Source: Mycolicibacterium sphagni (GTDB lineage: Bacteria; Actinomycetota; Actinomycetes; Mycobacteriales; Mycobacteriaceae). From it: DNA of 64,000 nt. The notes under the pieces are model-generated. The model searched no databases. It was not told the DNA's origin and saw only the letters and a list, made by a program, of their open reading frames with translations. The stretch is from positions 341,134 to 405,133 of the forward strand of contig NZ_NOZR01000001.1 in NCBI RefSeq assembly GCF_002250655.1, read 5' to 3'. This document shows positions 51,663 through 61,105 of this stretch, piece by piece; the stretch's first letter is position 1; each line of letters opens with the position of its first letter. Made by a program: the position numbers and the translations under genes.

Positions 51663-53033
51663 CTAAGACGTCAGATATTCGGGAGAGTTGACCGCCGCCG
51701 CTACCAGGGCCGGTGGCCGGCCGGCGAGCGGTCTGAGAGCAGCGACAGTGCGGTCGCTCCACTGGCCGATGCCGATGAGGTAGCCGGTGGCGTCGATACG
51801 GTCGTTCACCGCGTTCTGCTCCACTAAGGACAGGTCGGCCCGGGTGGCCATGGTGTTCGCTGCCGCGAGTCGTATCCCTGCGCTGGCCGTCGACAACCAG
51901 GCGGTACCGTGCGGCCAGCCGCCGACGTCGGGCGGATAAAACGGTTGCTGGCCCAGGGTTTTCAGAGTCTGCTGCATCGCGCGGGCGTCTCGTTCGTCCC
52001 GGACGGGGACGCGCAGCGATCGGGCCACGCCTATCAGCCATTCCACCGGAGTGTTCACCATCGCGGGAGCCGCGCCGACGAATTCATCGTCGGTGAGAAT
52101 TGCTGTGGTCAGCCCGCGGAGATCTCTGCCGGGCCCATACGCGTCGACAAGGCGAGCGAGTGCTGCCTGCGACGGCGCCGTATCGCCCGCCAGCTGACTC
52201 CAAAGCCGTCCCGCGACATAGCCTGGTGAGGCAGGGTGAGCAAGAACCGCGTCGCAGAAGCCAGCGGCGTCGAAGGTGCCGGTACTGCCCAGGATCGTCT
52301 TCGTGCCCGCGTCGTGACGTTTTGCGACGAATTCGGGTAGGGCATCGGTGCCCAAGGTCCAACCGGTCAGGGCGCGCGCGCCTTGGCGCACGTCATCCTC
52401 GGTGTATCCGTTGCCGTGGCCGAGCGCAAACAGCTCCATGAATTCACGAGAAAGGTTCTCGTTTGCCGATTTTGCCGTGTTGGTCTGGGCGTCGAGCCAG
52501 TCCATCATCGCCGGATCGGTCAGCATCGCATATGCGAGAGTGCGGAAGTCGCCGAGCTTGAGGGCGCGTAGCCTCTGATTCTGACCGAGCATCCATTGCG
52601 CGTAACGGACTTTGGCAGCCGAGGTTGCGAAATGGTTGTGCCACAACAAGGTCAGCTTCTCGTGGATCGGATCCTGCACTGTCAGCATGCGGCGAATCCA
52701 CCACTGTGCCAACTGCGTCTTCTGTTCACCGAGATCGCGCCGAAACTGCTTGCGCTGGGCCATCGTTGCACCCTTGCCGATCGGTCTCGGGCTTGGGAAT
52801 GAGGGCACGGGCGTGGCCCGCGCTCCCACGTCGTCGTCTGGATCGGCAGCGAGCGCGGCGTTGACGTAGGCCTTCCAGTCACCCCCGCTGAGAGCGTCGA
52901 CCTGCGGCCCGGTGGTGCCGAACCCGACGCGTCGCAGCAGACGCGCCGCTGTGCTCCACTGATTCGACATGGAAACAGGCTTGCCGTCCAACCTGAAGCC
53001 CAGCTGAAGTTTGTGCGCTGCCGTCAGGTGCAC
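51663..53033 (-). CDS. DUF1800 protein, partner of DUF1501
   Basis: 456 residues. ARLLRRVGFGTTGPQVDALS at the N-terminus and KLTLLWHNHFATSAAKV, NENLSREFMELFALGHGNGY and QGARALTGWT are the DUF1800 hallmarks. The GTG at 53033 has GAGGAAG at good distance; an internal ATG at 52970 is an alternative. No enzyme activity is proven for the family. Confidence 0.8.
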   Translation of the reverse strand: MHLTAAHKLQLGFRLDGKPVSMSNQWSTAARLLRRVGFGTTGPQVDALSGGDWKAYVNAALAADPDDDVGARATPVPSFPSPRPIGKGATMAQRKQFRRDLGEQKTQLAQWWIRRMLTVQDPIHEKLTLLWHNHFATSAAKVRYAQWMLGQNQRLRALKLGDFRTLAYAMLTDPAMMDWLDAQTNTAKSANENLSREFMELFALGHGNGYTEDDVRQGARALTGWTLGTDALPEFVAKRHDAGTKTILGSTGTFDAAGFCDAVLAHPASPGYVAGRLWSQLAGDTAPSQAALARLVDAYGPGRDLRGLTTAILTDDEFVGAAPAMVNTPVEWLIGVARSLRVPVRDERDARAMQQTLKTLGQQPFYPPDVGGWPHGTAWLSTASAGIRLAAANTMATRADLSLVEQNAVNDRIDATGYLIGIGQWSDRTVAALRPLAGRPPALVAAAVNSPEYLTS

Positions 53034-53068
53034 AGCTTCCTCTCATGAAGCATTGGTAGACACGTGTC

Positions 53069-53773
53069 ATGAGCGGCGGAACCGCTCGCGCGGCAGCGAA
53101 CAGCCCCGCGCGAATCCTCCTCGTCGAGGATGCCGAGACGATCCGCGTCGCTGTCGAATCGGCACTGACCGCCGCCGGACATCGCGTCCTGGCCAGGCCC
53201 GACGGCGGGGATCTCGAACGTGACCTCGTTGGGTTCCGCCCCGATGTCGTCATACTCGACGTGATGCTGCCCGGCCGCGACGGGTTCACCCTGCTGAATA
53301 TCGTGCGCTCGCGGTCCAAGGCCGGTCTGGTCATCATGACCGCCCGGGATGGCGTCGACGACAGGCTGCGGGGCCTGACCTCCGGCGCCGACGACTACGT
53401 GGTGAAGCCATTCATATTGGCGGAGCTGGTCGCCCGGGTGAATGCATTGTTGCGTCGGCTGGGGCGGCTACCGACGGTGATCACCGTCGCCGACCTCGTT
53501 GTCGACCCGCAGGCAGTCATCGCGCGGCGCGGTGACAGTGATATCGCCTTGACCGCCACCGAATTCCGGCTGTTGCACTACTTCGCCGAAAACCGCGGGA
53601 CGGTGTTGAGCAAGACCCAGATTCTGACTGCCATCTGGGGTTTCGATGCCTACGATCCAAACCTGGTCGAGGTCAACATCAGTGCCCTGCGGCGCAAGCT
53701 CGACGCGCACGGTCCGCGGATCCTCCATACCGTTCGCGGGATCGGGTACGTGTTGCGGGACGGATCACATTGA
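53069..53773 (+). CDS. OmpR-family response regulator
   Basis: 234 residues. Receiver with ILLVEDAE, phospho-Asp in VVILDVMLPGRDG, MTARDG and VKPF; winged-helix effector domain with LTATEFRLLHYFAENRGTVL then SKTQILTAIWG and RRKLDAHGPRILHTVRGIGY. Its stop overlaps the kinase start. Signals and targets are unknown; the unit diverges from the DUF1800-DUF1501 pair with only 35 bases between starts. Confidence 0.9.
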   Translation: MSGGTARAAANSPARILLVEDAETIRVAVESALTAAGHRVLARPDGGDLERDLVGFRPDVVILDVMLPGRDGFTLLNIVRSRSKAGLVIMTARDGVDDRLRGLTSGADDYVVKPFILAELVARVNALLRRLGRLPTVITVADLVVDPQAVIARRGDSDIALTATEFRLLHYFAENRGTVLSKTQILTAIWGFDAYDPNLVEVNISALRRKLDAHGPRILHTVRGIGYVLRDGSH

Positions 53774-55131
53774 GACTGAGAGAATCTCGGCCATCCACGG
53801 TGTCGCTCAGCCGACGCGTCACGCTGGCGACATTGGTGGTGTTCGTTGTCGTTCTGGCGGCGGTGGTGGGGATCGTCTATGCCGCGATGTCGGTCGTTGT
53901 GGATCGCTCGGTCGGTGCCATTCTGACCGAACATGCGCAATTCGCCCGGCAACTCGCAGCCCATGACACGGCGCCTCAGCAATTGGTCGCGCGGTTGCAG
54001 TCCGCCACGGTGCGAACGCGGCTGGAGCTCACCGACGGCCGCGTGCTAGGTGGGCTGGACAATCGGCCGCTGCACGACAGCACCGCCCGGACCCGGACTA
54101 TCACCCTGACCGCCCCGCATTCGGCAGTCAACGGCGCCCGGCTGACCCTGCAGGTGGATGCGCCGCTGATCGCGCAAGTGCGCTCTCGCGTGGTACGGAT
54201 CCTGCTGGTTGTGGCTCTCGTCGCGGTGTTGGTTGTGTTGGTCGTCGTGCCGCTGACGGCGCGCTTCGCGCTGGCGCCGCTGGACCGGCTGGTCGCGCTG
54301 GCGCGCAGCATCACTGCCGGACGCCGTGGCGAGCGACTCAAACTGGATCACCGCAGTGAGCTGGGCCGTGCCGCGGAGGCCTTCGACGAGATGCTCGATG
54401 CGTTGGAAGGCGCCGAGCAGCGGGCCAGGGACTCTGAACTCGCCCTGAGACAATTCATCGGCGACGCGGCACATGAGTTGCGCACGCCGATCGCCGGGAT
54501 CGCCGCGGCGACCGAAGCCGTGCTCGCCCAGGCCGACGAGAACCCCGACCCGCAGCGGCAACGTCTCCTGCTCGCCCTGGGTCGAGAAGCGCATCACGCC
54601 GGCCGTCTGGTCGAAGACCTGCTGGATGTGGCGCGTATCGACACCGGCCTGCGCCTGGCGTGCGAGCCGACTGACGTACGGCAGATCTGCCTGCAACAAG
54701 CTGAGCGGGTGTCGATTTCGCTGCATATACCGGTACTGGTCGACGGTCCGAGCATGATCGCATGGGCCGACCCCGCCAGGATCGGTCAGGTGATGGCGAA
54801 TCTGTTCAACAATGCGTGTGCGGTGACACCACCTGGAAAGTCGGTGCACACGCTGATATCCAGCCTCGGTGACGCCATCACTGTTGTCGTGCACGACGAA
54901 GGTCCTGGTGTTCCCGCCGCGGATCGGGAGCGGATCTTCGAGCGCCTGGTCCGGTTGGATACCGGACGCAACAACGGGGGTGGCAGCGGACTGGGTCTGA
55001 CGATCGCCCGCGGCATCGCGCGCGCACACGGCGGCGAGCTCACGTGCCGGCGCTCCGAACCCGGCACGCTGGGCGCGACATTCGAGCTGACGCTGCCCGC
55101 GTATTCGCCGGCGACCTCGGTCGCCGGCTGA
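53770..55131 (+). CDS. HAMP-containing sensor histidine kinase
   Basis: 453 residues from the TTG at 53770, overlapping the regulator stop. Two membrane helices (about 20-45 and 140-165) enclose an exported sensor region of about 95 residues; HAMP (about 170-220), HisKA with phospho-His in GDAAHELRTPIAGI, then ATPase motifs NLFNNACAV, DEGPGVP and GGGSGLGLTIARG. Confidence 0.9.
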   Translation: MRLRESRPSTVSLSRRVTLATLVVFVVVLAAVVGIVYAAMSVVVDRSVGAILTEHAQFARQLAAHDTAPQQLVARLQSATVRTRLELTDGRVLGGLDNRPLHDSTARTRTITLTAPHSAVNGARLTLQVDAPLIAQVRSRVVRILLVVALVAVLVVLVVVPLTARFALAPLDRLVALARSITAGRRGERLKLDHRSELGRAAEAFDEMLDALEGAEQRARDSELALRQFIGDAAHELRTPIAGIAAATEAVLAQADENPDPQRQRLLLALGREAHHAGRLVEDLLDVARIDTGLRLACEPTDVRQICLQQAERVSISLHIPVLVDGPSMIAWADPARIGQVMANLFNNACAVTPPGKSVHTLISSLGDAITVVVHDEGPGVPAADRERIFERLVRLDTGRNNGGGSGLGLTIARGIARAHGGELTCRRSEPGTLGATFELTLPAYSPATSVAG

Positions 55132-55137
55132 AGATCG

Positions 55138-55386
55138 CTACTGCGCGCCCGCCTGGATCCCTTGGTTGACCTGGTCGATCGCCTGCTGCACCAAGCTGAT
55201 GGCGTCGACGCGATGCCCGGCCTTGTCTGGAATGGCCAACTGCAGCTCGTTCAACGCGGACTGCAGGCTGTCGCGCGCATTGAGCATGTGGGTCTGCACG
55301 GCGAATGCGGTTCCCGCACCCAGCAGGCTGAATCCCACGGCCGCGGCGATGGTGCCGATGATCAGTCGAAGTCGTGAAATGTACAT
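55138..55386 (-). CDS. Small exported helical protein
   Basis: 82 residues. N-terminal hydrophobic segment (LIIGTIAAAVGFSLLGAGTA then FAVQ) as signal peptide or anchor, then one amphipathic helix (ARDSLQSALNELQLAIPDKA; ISLVQQAIDQVNQGIQAG). Convergent with the sensor kinase. No family recognised. Confidence 0.55.
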   Translation of the reverse strand: MYISRLRLIIGTIAAAVGFSLLGAGTAFAVQTHMLNARDSLQSALNELQLAIPDKAGHRVDAISLVQQAIDQVNQGIQAGAQ

Positions 55387-55504
55387 GGCCGCTGAATCCT
55401 TTCGTCCCCGAGAATGCCACTGGCATTGCGGGATCCGACGGTAGCGCGTTTTCCGGAGGCGGCGGCGATATCGTCCCTGATCTTCAGCAAACCTTCACCT
55501 TGTC

Positions 55505-57373
55505 CTACCCCGTCAAGATCGGTCGCAACGTGTCCAGCACGGCCGGATCCTCGATGGTCGACGGCATCGGCTCGTCCTTGCCGTGCGCGATACCCCGCAT
55601 CGTCTTGCGCAGGATCTTCCCCGAGCGGGTCTTCGGCAGCGCGGGCACCACGTCGACAAGCCGGAAGCACGCCACCGCACCGATCTCGCCCCGCACCGCG
55701 GCCACCAACTCCTCGGCCAGGCCGTCGGCCGACGCCCCCGCCTTCAGCACGACGAAGCCGCGCGGCACCTGCCCCTTGATCTCGTCGGCCACCCCGATCA
55801 CCGCGCACTCGGCCACCGCAGGGTGCGCCGCCAGCACCGCCTCGATCGATCCCGTCGACAACCGGTGTCCCGCAACGTTGATCACGTCATCGATTCGGCC
55901 CATCACGAACAGATAGCCATCGGAGTCCAGATAGCCGCCGTCGCCGGTCAGATAGAAGCCGGGGTGTTCGCGCAGATACGACGACTTATAGCGGGCATCG
56001 TCGCCCCACAATGTCGGCAGGGTTCCCGGCGGCAGCGGCAGCCTGATACAGATATCGCCCTCCTCGCCTGGTCCGCACGGCGTGCCGTCGACCCGCAGGA
56101 TCTGTACGTCGTAGCCTGGCATCGGCACTGTCGGGGAACCGGCCTTGAGCGGAAGGTGTTGTACTCCCATCGGATTGGCGGCGATCGCCCATCCGGTCTC
56201 GGTCTGCCACCAGTGGTCCACGACGGGGACGCCGAGTGTGGCCGATGCCCAGGCGTACGTGTCCGGGTCGAGTCGCTCGCCGGCCTGGAACAGATACCTC
56301 AACGCCGACAGGTCGTAGCGGCCGACATGTGAAGCCTCCGGATCTTCCTTGCGAATCGCCCGGATCGCGGTCGGTGCGGTGAACAGCGCCTTCACGCCGT
56401 GTTCGGCGGCGACCCGCCAGAATGCACCGGGATCCGGTGTGCCGATGGGCTTTCCCTCGTAGAGCACGGTCGTGGCGCCGGCGAACAATGGTCCGTAGAC
56501 GATGTACGAGTGGCCAACTACCCACCCGACATCAGAGGCCGCCCAGAACACGTCACCCGGGTCGATGTCGTAGATGTGCCGCATGCTCCACAGCAGCGCG
56601 ACCGCGTGGCCGCCGTTGTCGCGGACGATGCCCTTGGGCTTACCTGTCGTCCCGGACGTGTAGAGCACGTAGAGCGGATCGGTGGCCGCCACCGGCACCG
56701 GGTCGGCGGGCGCGGCGTCGGCCATCACGTCGGCCCAGTCGACGTCCCGGCCGTCGACCAGATCGCAGCGGTGCCGATCACGCTGGACCATCACGCAGGC
56801 GGCAGGCTTGTGCGAGGCCAATTCCAGTGCGTGGTCGAGCATCGGTTTGTACTCCACCACCCGGGTCGGCTCGATACCGCACGACGCCGAGACGATCACC
56901 ACCGGTTGCGCGTCATCGATGCGGGTGGCCAGCTCATGCGCGGCGAACCCGCCGAACACCACCGAGTGCACCGCACCCAGTCGGGCGCACGCCAGCATCG
57001 CGATCACCGCTTCGGGGATCATCGGCATGTACAGGACCACTCGGTCACCCTTGCCGACACCCAAGCCGCGCAGCGCACCGGCGAAACACGCTGTCTCCGA
57101 GAGTAATTCACGGTAAGTGTAGCTGCGCTTGATTCCGGTGACGGGGGAGTCGTAGATCAGGGCGGCCTGGTCGCCGCGTTCGTCGATGTGCCGGTCCAGC
57201 GCGTTGGCGCAGGTGTTCAGCGCGGCGTCGGGAAACCAGCGGTAGAACGGCGGGTTGGTGTCGTCGAGGATGCGCTGCGGTGCGCGGGTCCAGCACACGG
57301 CGCGCGCGGCCTGCGCCCAGAACTGCGCTGGGTCAGCGACACTGGCGTCGAACAGTTCGCGGTATGCGTCCAT
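55505..57373 (-). CDS. prpE: Propionyl-CoA synthetase (acetyl-CoA synthetase-like)
   Basis: 622 residues from MDAYRELFDASV. ANL-type synthetase: P-loop YTSGTTGKPKG near 250, WWQTETGW, YLTGDGG and the catalytic Lys in KTRSGKILRK near 590, with the PrpE-type N-terminal region DPAQFWAQAARAVCWTR. It makes propionyl-CoA from propionate, ATP and CoA; short acids other than propionate remain possible. The SRPBCC gene lies 29 bases upstream on the same strand. Confidence 0.85.
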   Translation of the reverse strand: MDAYRELFDASVADPAQFWAQAARAVCWTRAPQRILDDTNPPFYRWFPDAALNTCANALDRHIDERGDQAALIYDSPVTGIKRSYTYRELLSETACFAGALRGLGVGKGDRVVLYMPMIPEAVIAMLACARLGAVHSVVFGGFAAHELATRIDDAQPVVIVSASCGIEPTRVVEYKPMLDHALELASHKPAACVMVQRDRHRCDLVDGRDVDWADVMADAAPADPVPVAATDPLYVLYTSGTTGKPKGIVRDNGGHAVALLWSMRHIYDIDPGDVFWAASDVGWVVGHSYIVYGPLFAGATTVLYEGKPIGTPDPGAFWRVAAEHGVKALFTAPTAIRAIRKEDPEASHVGRYDLSALRYLFQAGERLDPDTYAWASATLGVPVVDHWWQTETGWAIAANPMGVQHLPLKAGSPTVPMPGYDVQILRVDGTPCGPGEEGDICIRLPLPPGTLPTLWGDDARYKSSYLREHPGFYLTGDGGYLDSDGYLFVMGRIDDVINVAGHRLSTGSIEAVLAAHPAVAECAVIGVADEIKGQVPRGFVVLKAGASADGLAEELVAAVRGEIGAVACFRLVDVVPALPKTRSGKILRKTMRGIAHGKDEPMPSTIEDPAVLDTLRPILTG

Positions 57374-57402
57374 GCGAGCACGGTAGCGCGGGGAGGGGCC
57401 GA

Positions 57403-57831
57403 TCAGGACAGGGCGGCGAGATTCTCCACCGACTTCTGAACTTCGCCTTCCAGTACGCGGGCGACGAACTTGCCGACCGGGCCATTCATCAGTCCACCGG
57501 AGATGTCCGCGCGAAGGCGAAAGCAGCTTCCCGGATGCTCGTCCTGCACCCGCATCGTGATCCCGATCCCGATGCCGCCGCGGCCCCGGCCCTTCAGTTC
57601 GATCTTGCGCGGAGCGTCGTAGTTGGTGACGTTCCAATGAATGGTGTTGCGGAAGCCTTTGACCTTTATCAGCGACGACACCTGGGTGCCCTCGCGGATG
57701 ACCAGGGGCACCGGGCTACGCCACTCACCGAAGATCGTCATCCATTCGTCGAAGCGATGCAGGTTCGAGGCCAGTTCCCACGCATGCTGCGGGGACACAG
57801 AAGATGGGACAGCCACGTCGACGGTTGCCAT
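57403..57831 (-). CDS. SRPBCC (polyketide cyclase/START-like) protein
   Basis: 142 residues: VDVAVPSSVSPQHAWELASN then LHRFDEWM, IKVKGFRNTIHWNVTNYDAP and DISGGLMNGPVGKFVARVLE. A hydrophobic-cavity fold used to bind or carry lipids; type Rv-conserved in mycobacteria. Starts 44 bases from the divergent enoyl-CoA hydratase gene. Confidence 0.72.
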   Translation of the reverse strand: MATVDVAVPSSVSPQHAWELASNLHRFDEWMTIFGEWRSPVPLVIREGTQVSSLIKVKGFRNTIHWNVTNYDAPRKIELKGRGRGGIGIGITMRVQDEHPGSCFRLRADISGGLMNGPVGKFVARVLEGEVQKSVENLAALS

Positions 57832-57875
57832 GGCGCCCGGAATACCCGGCGTCGCGGCCAGCTAATCTCCCCTTC

Positions 57876-58676
57876 ATGGCCGCTGTGGAATTCGAAGAAC
57901 TCGAAGACGGGATCGCCGGGGTCACCCTGAACCGGCCGGAGGTGCTCAACGCGATCGACGGAAGCCTGATCGACGGGCTGGACGCCGTGCTCGACGAGCT
58001 GAGTTCGTGGAAGTATCGGGTCGCCATCCTCACCGGAGCGGGCCGGGGATTCTGCGCGGGAGCCGACCTCAGCGGCACCGGGAAGCCGTGGACCGAGCCG
58101 GCGGCCGCCCCGTTCAAGACGACATACGACGCTCAGGTCCGGCTGGCTGACCAGCTGACCAGGCTCTATGAGCTGCCCATCCCGGTGGTCGCCGCCGTCA
58201 ATGGGGTGGCCGTCGGCGGCGGGCTCGCCTACGCGCTGCACTGCGACGTCCGGATCGCGTCTGAAGCGGCGCGCTTCGGATCGGTGTTCATCAAGGCCGG
58301 CTTCTCGTCGCTGGACATGGGGACCAGCTATCTGCTGCCCAAGATCGTCGGTGCGGGCGCCGCGCGGGAAATGATGCTGACCGGGCGGATCATCAACGCT
58401 GCGGAGGCCTACCGGATCGGCCTGGTGCACGAGGTGGTGGCCGCGGACAAGCTCGCCGATGCCGCCCTGGAAATGGCGCGGACCATCGCCGCCAACAACG
58501 CCTTCGGCGTGTGGCAGACCAAGACCGGCTTGAACGCGGCCCTGGACGCACCGAGCCTGCGGCACGCCAAAGAGATCGAGAACCGTACGCAGATCCTCAC
58601 CGGGTTCACCAACAACCCGCACGAGGCCGCGATGGCGCACCGCGAGAAGCGGGCGCCGAAGTGGGATCCGCTGTAA
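57876..58676 (+). CDS. Enoyl-CoA hydratase/isomerase family protein
   Basis: 266 residues from ATG 57876. Crotonase fold: VTLNRPEVLNAID, the oxyanion-hole GRGFCAGADLSG, VNGVAVGGGLAYALHCDV and FIKAGFSSLDMGTSYLLP. In the last segment the usual catalytic glutamate positions are Ala/Asp-rich, so isomerase or other crotonase activity is possible. Convergent with the F420 oxidoreductase that has the KstR-type site. Confidence 0.85.
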   Translation: MAAVEFEELEDGIAGVTLNRPEVLNAIDGSLIDGLDAVLDELSSWKYRVAILTGAGRGFCAGADLSGTGKPWTEPAAAPFKTTYDAQVRLADQLTRLYELPIPVVAAVNGVAVGGGLAYALHCDVRIASEAARFGSVFIKAGFSSLDMGTSYLLPKIVGAGAAREMMLTGRIINAAEAYRIGLVHEVVAADKLADAALEMARTIAANNAFGVWQTKTGLNAALDAPSLRHAKEIENRTQILTGFTNNPHEAAMAHREKRAPKWDPL

Positions 58677-58736
58677 CGCTTAGCTTTTGGTCTCGCTCCT
58701 CCTCCGCCTCGTCTCTTGGCGGCATCGTCGGCTCGA

Positions 58737-59603
58737 CTAGACTTTGGCGATGACGTTCTCCGCGAACCATTCCAGGTTGCGGATCTTGGCGTCCAGCGGC
58801 TCGCTGTCGGGACCCTTGATGTAGGGGATCCGGAAGCCCACGATCACATCGGTGACGCCCTTGTCTTCCAGGCGCTTGACCCCGTCGACGGTGAACGCGT
58901 CAACGGAGATGACATGGATTTGAAAATCGTCGCCAGTGCTGCCTTCTTCTTCCCGGTAGCGGTTCAGCTTGGCCAGCAGTTCGTCGAGATCCTCGGTGCC
59001 TCCGCCATGCATCCAGCCGTCGTTGCGTGCGGCCCGGCGAAGGGCGGCGTCGGCGTGCCCGCCGATCAGGATCGGGACCGGCTTCGACGGCGCCGGCGTC
59101 ATCTTGGTCTTGGGGATGTCGTAGAACTCGCCGTGGAACTCGAAGTAGTCACCGCTGGTCAGGCCCTTGATGATCGCGATGCATTCGTCCATCCGCTTGC
59201 CCCGTTTGGCGAACGGCACGCCCATCAGCTCGTAGTCCTCCGGCCACGGGCTGGTGCCCACACCCAAGCCGACCCGGTTGCCGATCAGCGCCGCCAGCGA
59301 GCCGGCCTGCTTGGCTACCAGAGCCGGCGGACGGATCGGAAGCTTGAGGACGAAGAAGTTGAAATGCAATTTCGTGGTCACCGCGCCCAGCGCGGCGGTC
59401 AGCACGAACGTCTCGATAAATGACTTGCCGTCCAAGAACTCCCGGTTGCCGTCCGGGGTGTAGGGGTAGGTGGAGTCCGATTCGAACGGGTAGGCGACGC
59501 TGTCCGGAATCGTCATCGCGTGATAGCCGGCGGCCTCAGCGGCCTTCGCGAGCGGGATGTAGAACGTCGGATCGGTCATCGCCTCGGCGTAGGTGAAACG
59601 CAT
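58737..59603 (-). CDS. F420-dependent LLM-class oxidoreductase, KstR-type control
   Basis: 288-residue TIM barrel. FTYAEAMTDPTFYIPLAKAA at the N-terminus, YHAMTIPDSVAYPFESDSTY, VAKQAGSLAALIGNRVGLGV and GTSPWPEDYELMG are the F420/luciferase-like features. A perfect KstR palindrome lies 11 bases upstream of the ATG, tying expression to sterol catabolism. Substrate unknown. Confidence 0.87.
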   Translation of the reverse strand: MRFTYAEAMTDPTFYIPLAKAAEAAGYHAMTIPDSVAYPFESDSTYPYTPDGNREFLDGKSFIETFVLTAALGAVTTKLHFNFFVLKLPIRPPALVAKQAGSLAALIGNRVGLGVGTSPWPEDYELMGVPFAKRGKRMDECIAIIKGLTSGDYFEFHGEFYDIPKTKMTPAPSKPVPILIGGHADAALRRAARNDGWMHGGGTEDLDELLAKLNRYREEEGSTGDDFQIHVISVDAFTVDGVKRLEDKGVTDVIVGFRIPYIKGPDSEPLDAKIRNLEWFAENVIAKV

Positions 59604-59613
59604 TACTCGATGG

Positions 59614-59627
59614 TAGAACGCGTTCTA
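59614..59627. promoter_or_regulatory. KstR-type operator, perfect palindrome
   Basis: TAGAACGCGTTCTA is a perfect inverted repeat and fits TnnAACnnGTTnnA exactly. It lies 11 bases before the F420 oxidoreductase start, where bound repressor would block transcription. Confidence 0.8.
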
Positions 59628-59651
59628 CTTTGCTGGCCGCCGAAAGTCGCA

Positions 59652-60122
59652 TCAGGTGGGACTGGAGGACACCTGCCCCCACGTGGCCTTGGCCCCCGAG
59701 TCGCCGATCCGGTACACCTGCACGATGGTCGAGACCCCGGCGGCCACCACGAAGACCGCCACGATGACCGAGAGGACCCTCGGCAGGGTTCGTCCGCGGC
59801 CCGCCACAACATGCACCACTGCCAGCAGAGCCGCGGCGACCAGCAGCGCCAGCGCAAAGTAGATCATCGTGTCGCCGAGGTGGGCGTGGGCATGCACCGC
59901 AGGCGAACGGCCCACCTGATGCTCGAGCCACTCACCGGCGTCGGTGGTCAACGGCGTCACAACCGCGACGACGGCGGACAGCACCACCACCAGCCACACC
60001 AGGCGCTCCCGGGCCGCGGGCCACACCGCGCACAGGATGGCGAGCGCGGCTGTCAGCGGGGCCAGGACGACGATGAGATGGACGAGCAGCACATGGGCGG
60101 GAAGACCGTTGATCGTCGACAC
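59652..60122 (-). CDS. DUF2231-type four-helix membrane protein
   Basis: 156 residues from the GTG at 60122, with AGGAG six bases upstream; the frame opens further upstream but the ribosome site fixes this start. INGLPAHVLLVHLIVVLAPL then TAALAILCA is the family's first helix with its two His; three more helices follow, and the His-rich AVHAHAHLGDT segment lies before the third. Role unknown; possible haem or metal binding. Confidence 0.75.
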   Translation of the reverse strand: MSTINGLPAHVLLVHLIVVLAPLTAALAILCAVWPAARERLVWLVVVLSAVVAVVTPLTTDAGEWLEHQVGRSPAVHAHAHLGDTMIYFALALLVAAALLAVVHVVAGRGRTLPRVLSVIVAVFVVAAGVSTIVQVYRIGDSGAKATWGQVSSSPT

Positions 60123-60341
60123 CTGGTACTCCTGACGGGGCGAATGGGCGCAGCCTCCAGTCCGGATACTACCGACTCGCCGTACAAATACCCTTGGATT
60201 GCAACGAGATACGGCGCGGCGGTGCGACCCGCTTGCGCACGGGGTGGATAAGCAACTGTGCGACAAGGCATTAGGCATTCCCGGTACTACAGGCACCATC
60301 CTGGCCGCGACGACACGCGGGCGGTCGATAGGCTAGCCCAT

Positions 60342-61076
60342 ATGCGGTCCATCCACGTCATCGGCATCGGCGCCGGCGATCCCGACTACGTGACGGCCCA
60401 GGCGATCCGTGCGCTCAACGACACCGACGTGTTCTTCGCGATGGACAAGGGTGAGGCCAAGAGTGATCTGGTCGCATTGCGGCGAGAGATCTGTGAGCGG
60501 TTCATCACCGAGCCGCGTTACCGCTTCGTCGAACTTCCCGACCCGAAACGCGCCGCCGAGGGCGACTACGCCCAGGCCGTCGCCGAGTGGCACTCCGCCC
60601 GTGCTCAGCTGTGGGCTCAGGCGATCGAATCCGAGCTGGGGCCCGACGGTGTCGGCGCCTTCCTGGCGTGGGGCGACCCGTCGCTGTACGACAGCACCTT
60701 GCGGATTCTCGACGAGGTGTCCCGCCACGTCGAATTCGAATATGACGTGATCCCGGGGATCACCGCGGTGCAGGCTCTCACCGCCCGGCATCGCATTCCG
60801 CTCAACGACGTCGGCGAGCCGGTCCTGATCACCACCGGTCGGCAGCTGCGCAGCACTGGTCTCACCGGCTCGGCCGTGGTGATGCTCGACGGCGACTGCT
60901 CATTTCTGAGTTGCCCGCCGCAGAGCCGGATTTGGTGGGGTGCTTACCTCGGCACACCTGACGAGCTGTTGATGTCGGGCACCGTCGGCGATTGCGGCGA
61001 GCGCATCGCGGCGCTGCGGACCGAGGCCCGGGCGCGGCACGGCTGGATCATGGATATCTATCTCCTGCGGGCGTAG
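60342..61076 (+). CDS. cobF: Precorrin-6A synthase, deacetylating
   Basis: 244 residues. IHVIGIGAGDPDYVTAQAIR at the N-terminus, FLAWGDPSLYDSTLRILDEV and DVIPGITAVQALTARHRIPL are the tetrapyrrole-methylase motifs; the KGEAKSDLVALRREIC and SFLSCPPQS segments fit CobF. It methylates precorrin-5 at C-1 and removes acetate in aerobic cobalamin synthesis. No other cob genes are in the window. Confidence 0.87.
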   Translation: MRSIHVIGIGAGDPDYVTAQAIRALNDTDVFFAMDKGEAKSDLVALRREICERFITEPRYRFVELPDPKRAAEGDYAQAVAEWHSARAQLWAQAIESELGPDGVGAFLAWGDPSLYDSTLRILDEVSRHVEFEYDVIPGITAVQALTARHRIPLNDVGEPVLITTGRQLRSTGLTGSAVVMLDGDCSFLSCPPQSRIWWGAYLGTPDELLMSGTVGDCGERIAALRTEARARHGWIMDIYLLRA

Positions 61077-61105
61077 TCGCCCACGCTTCTGCGAAGATCA
61101 CTCCC

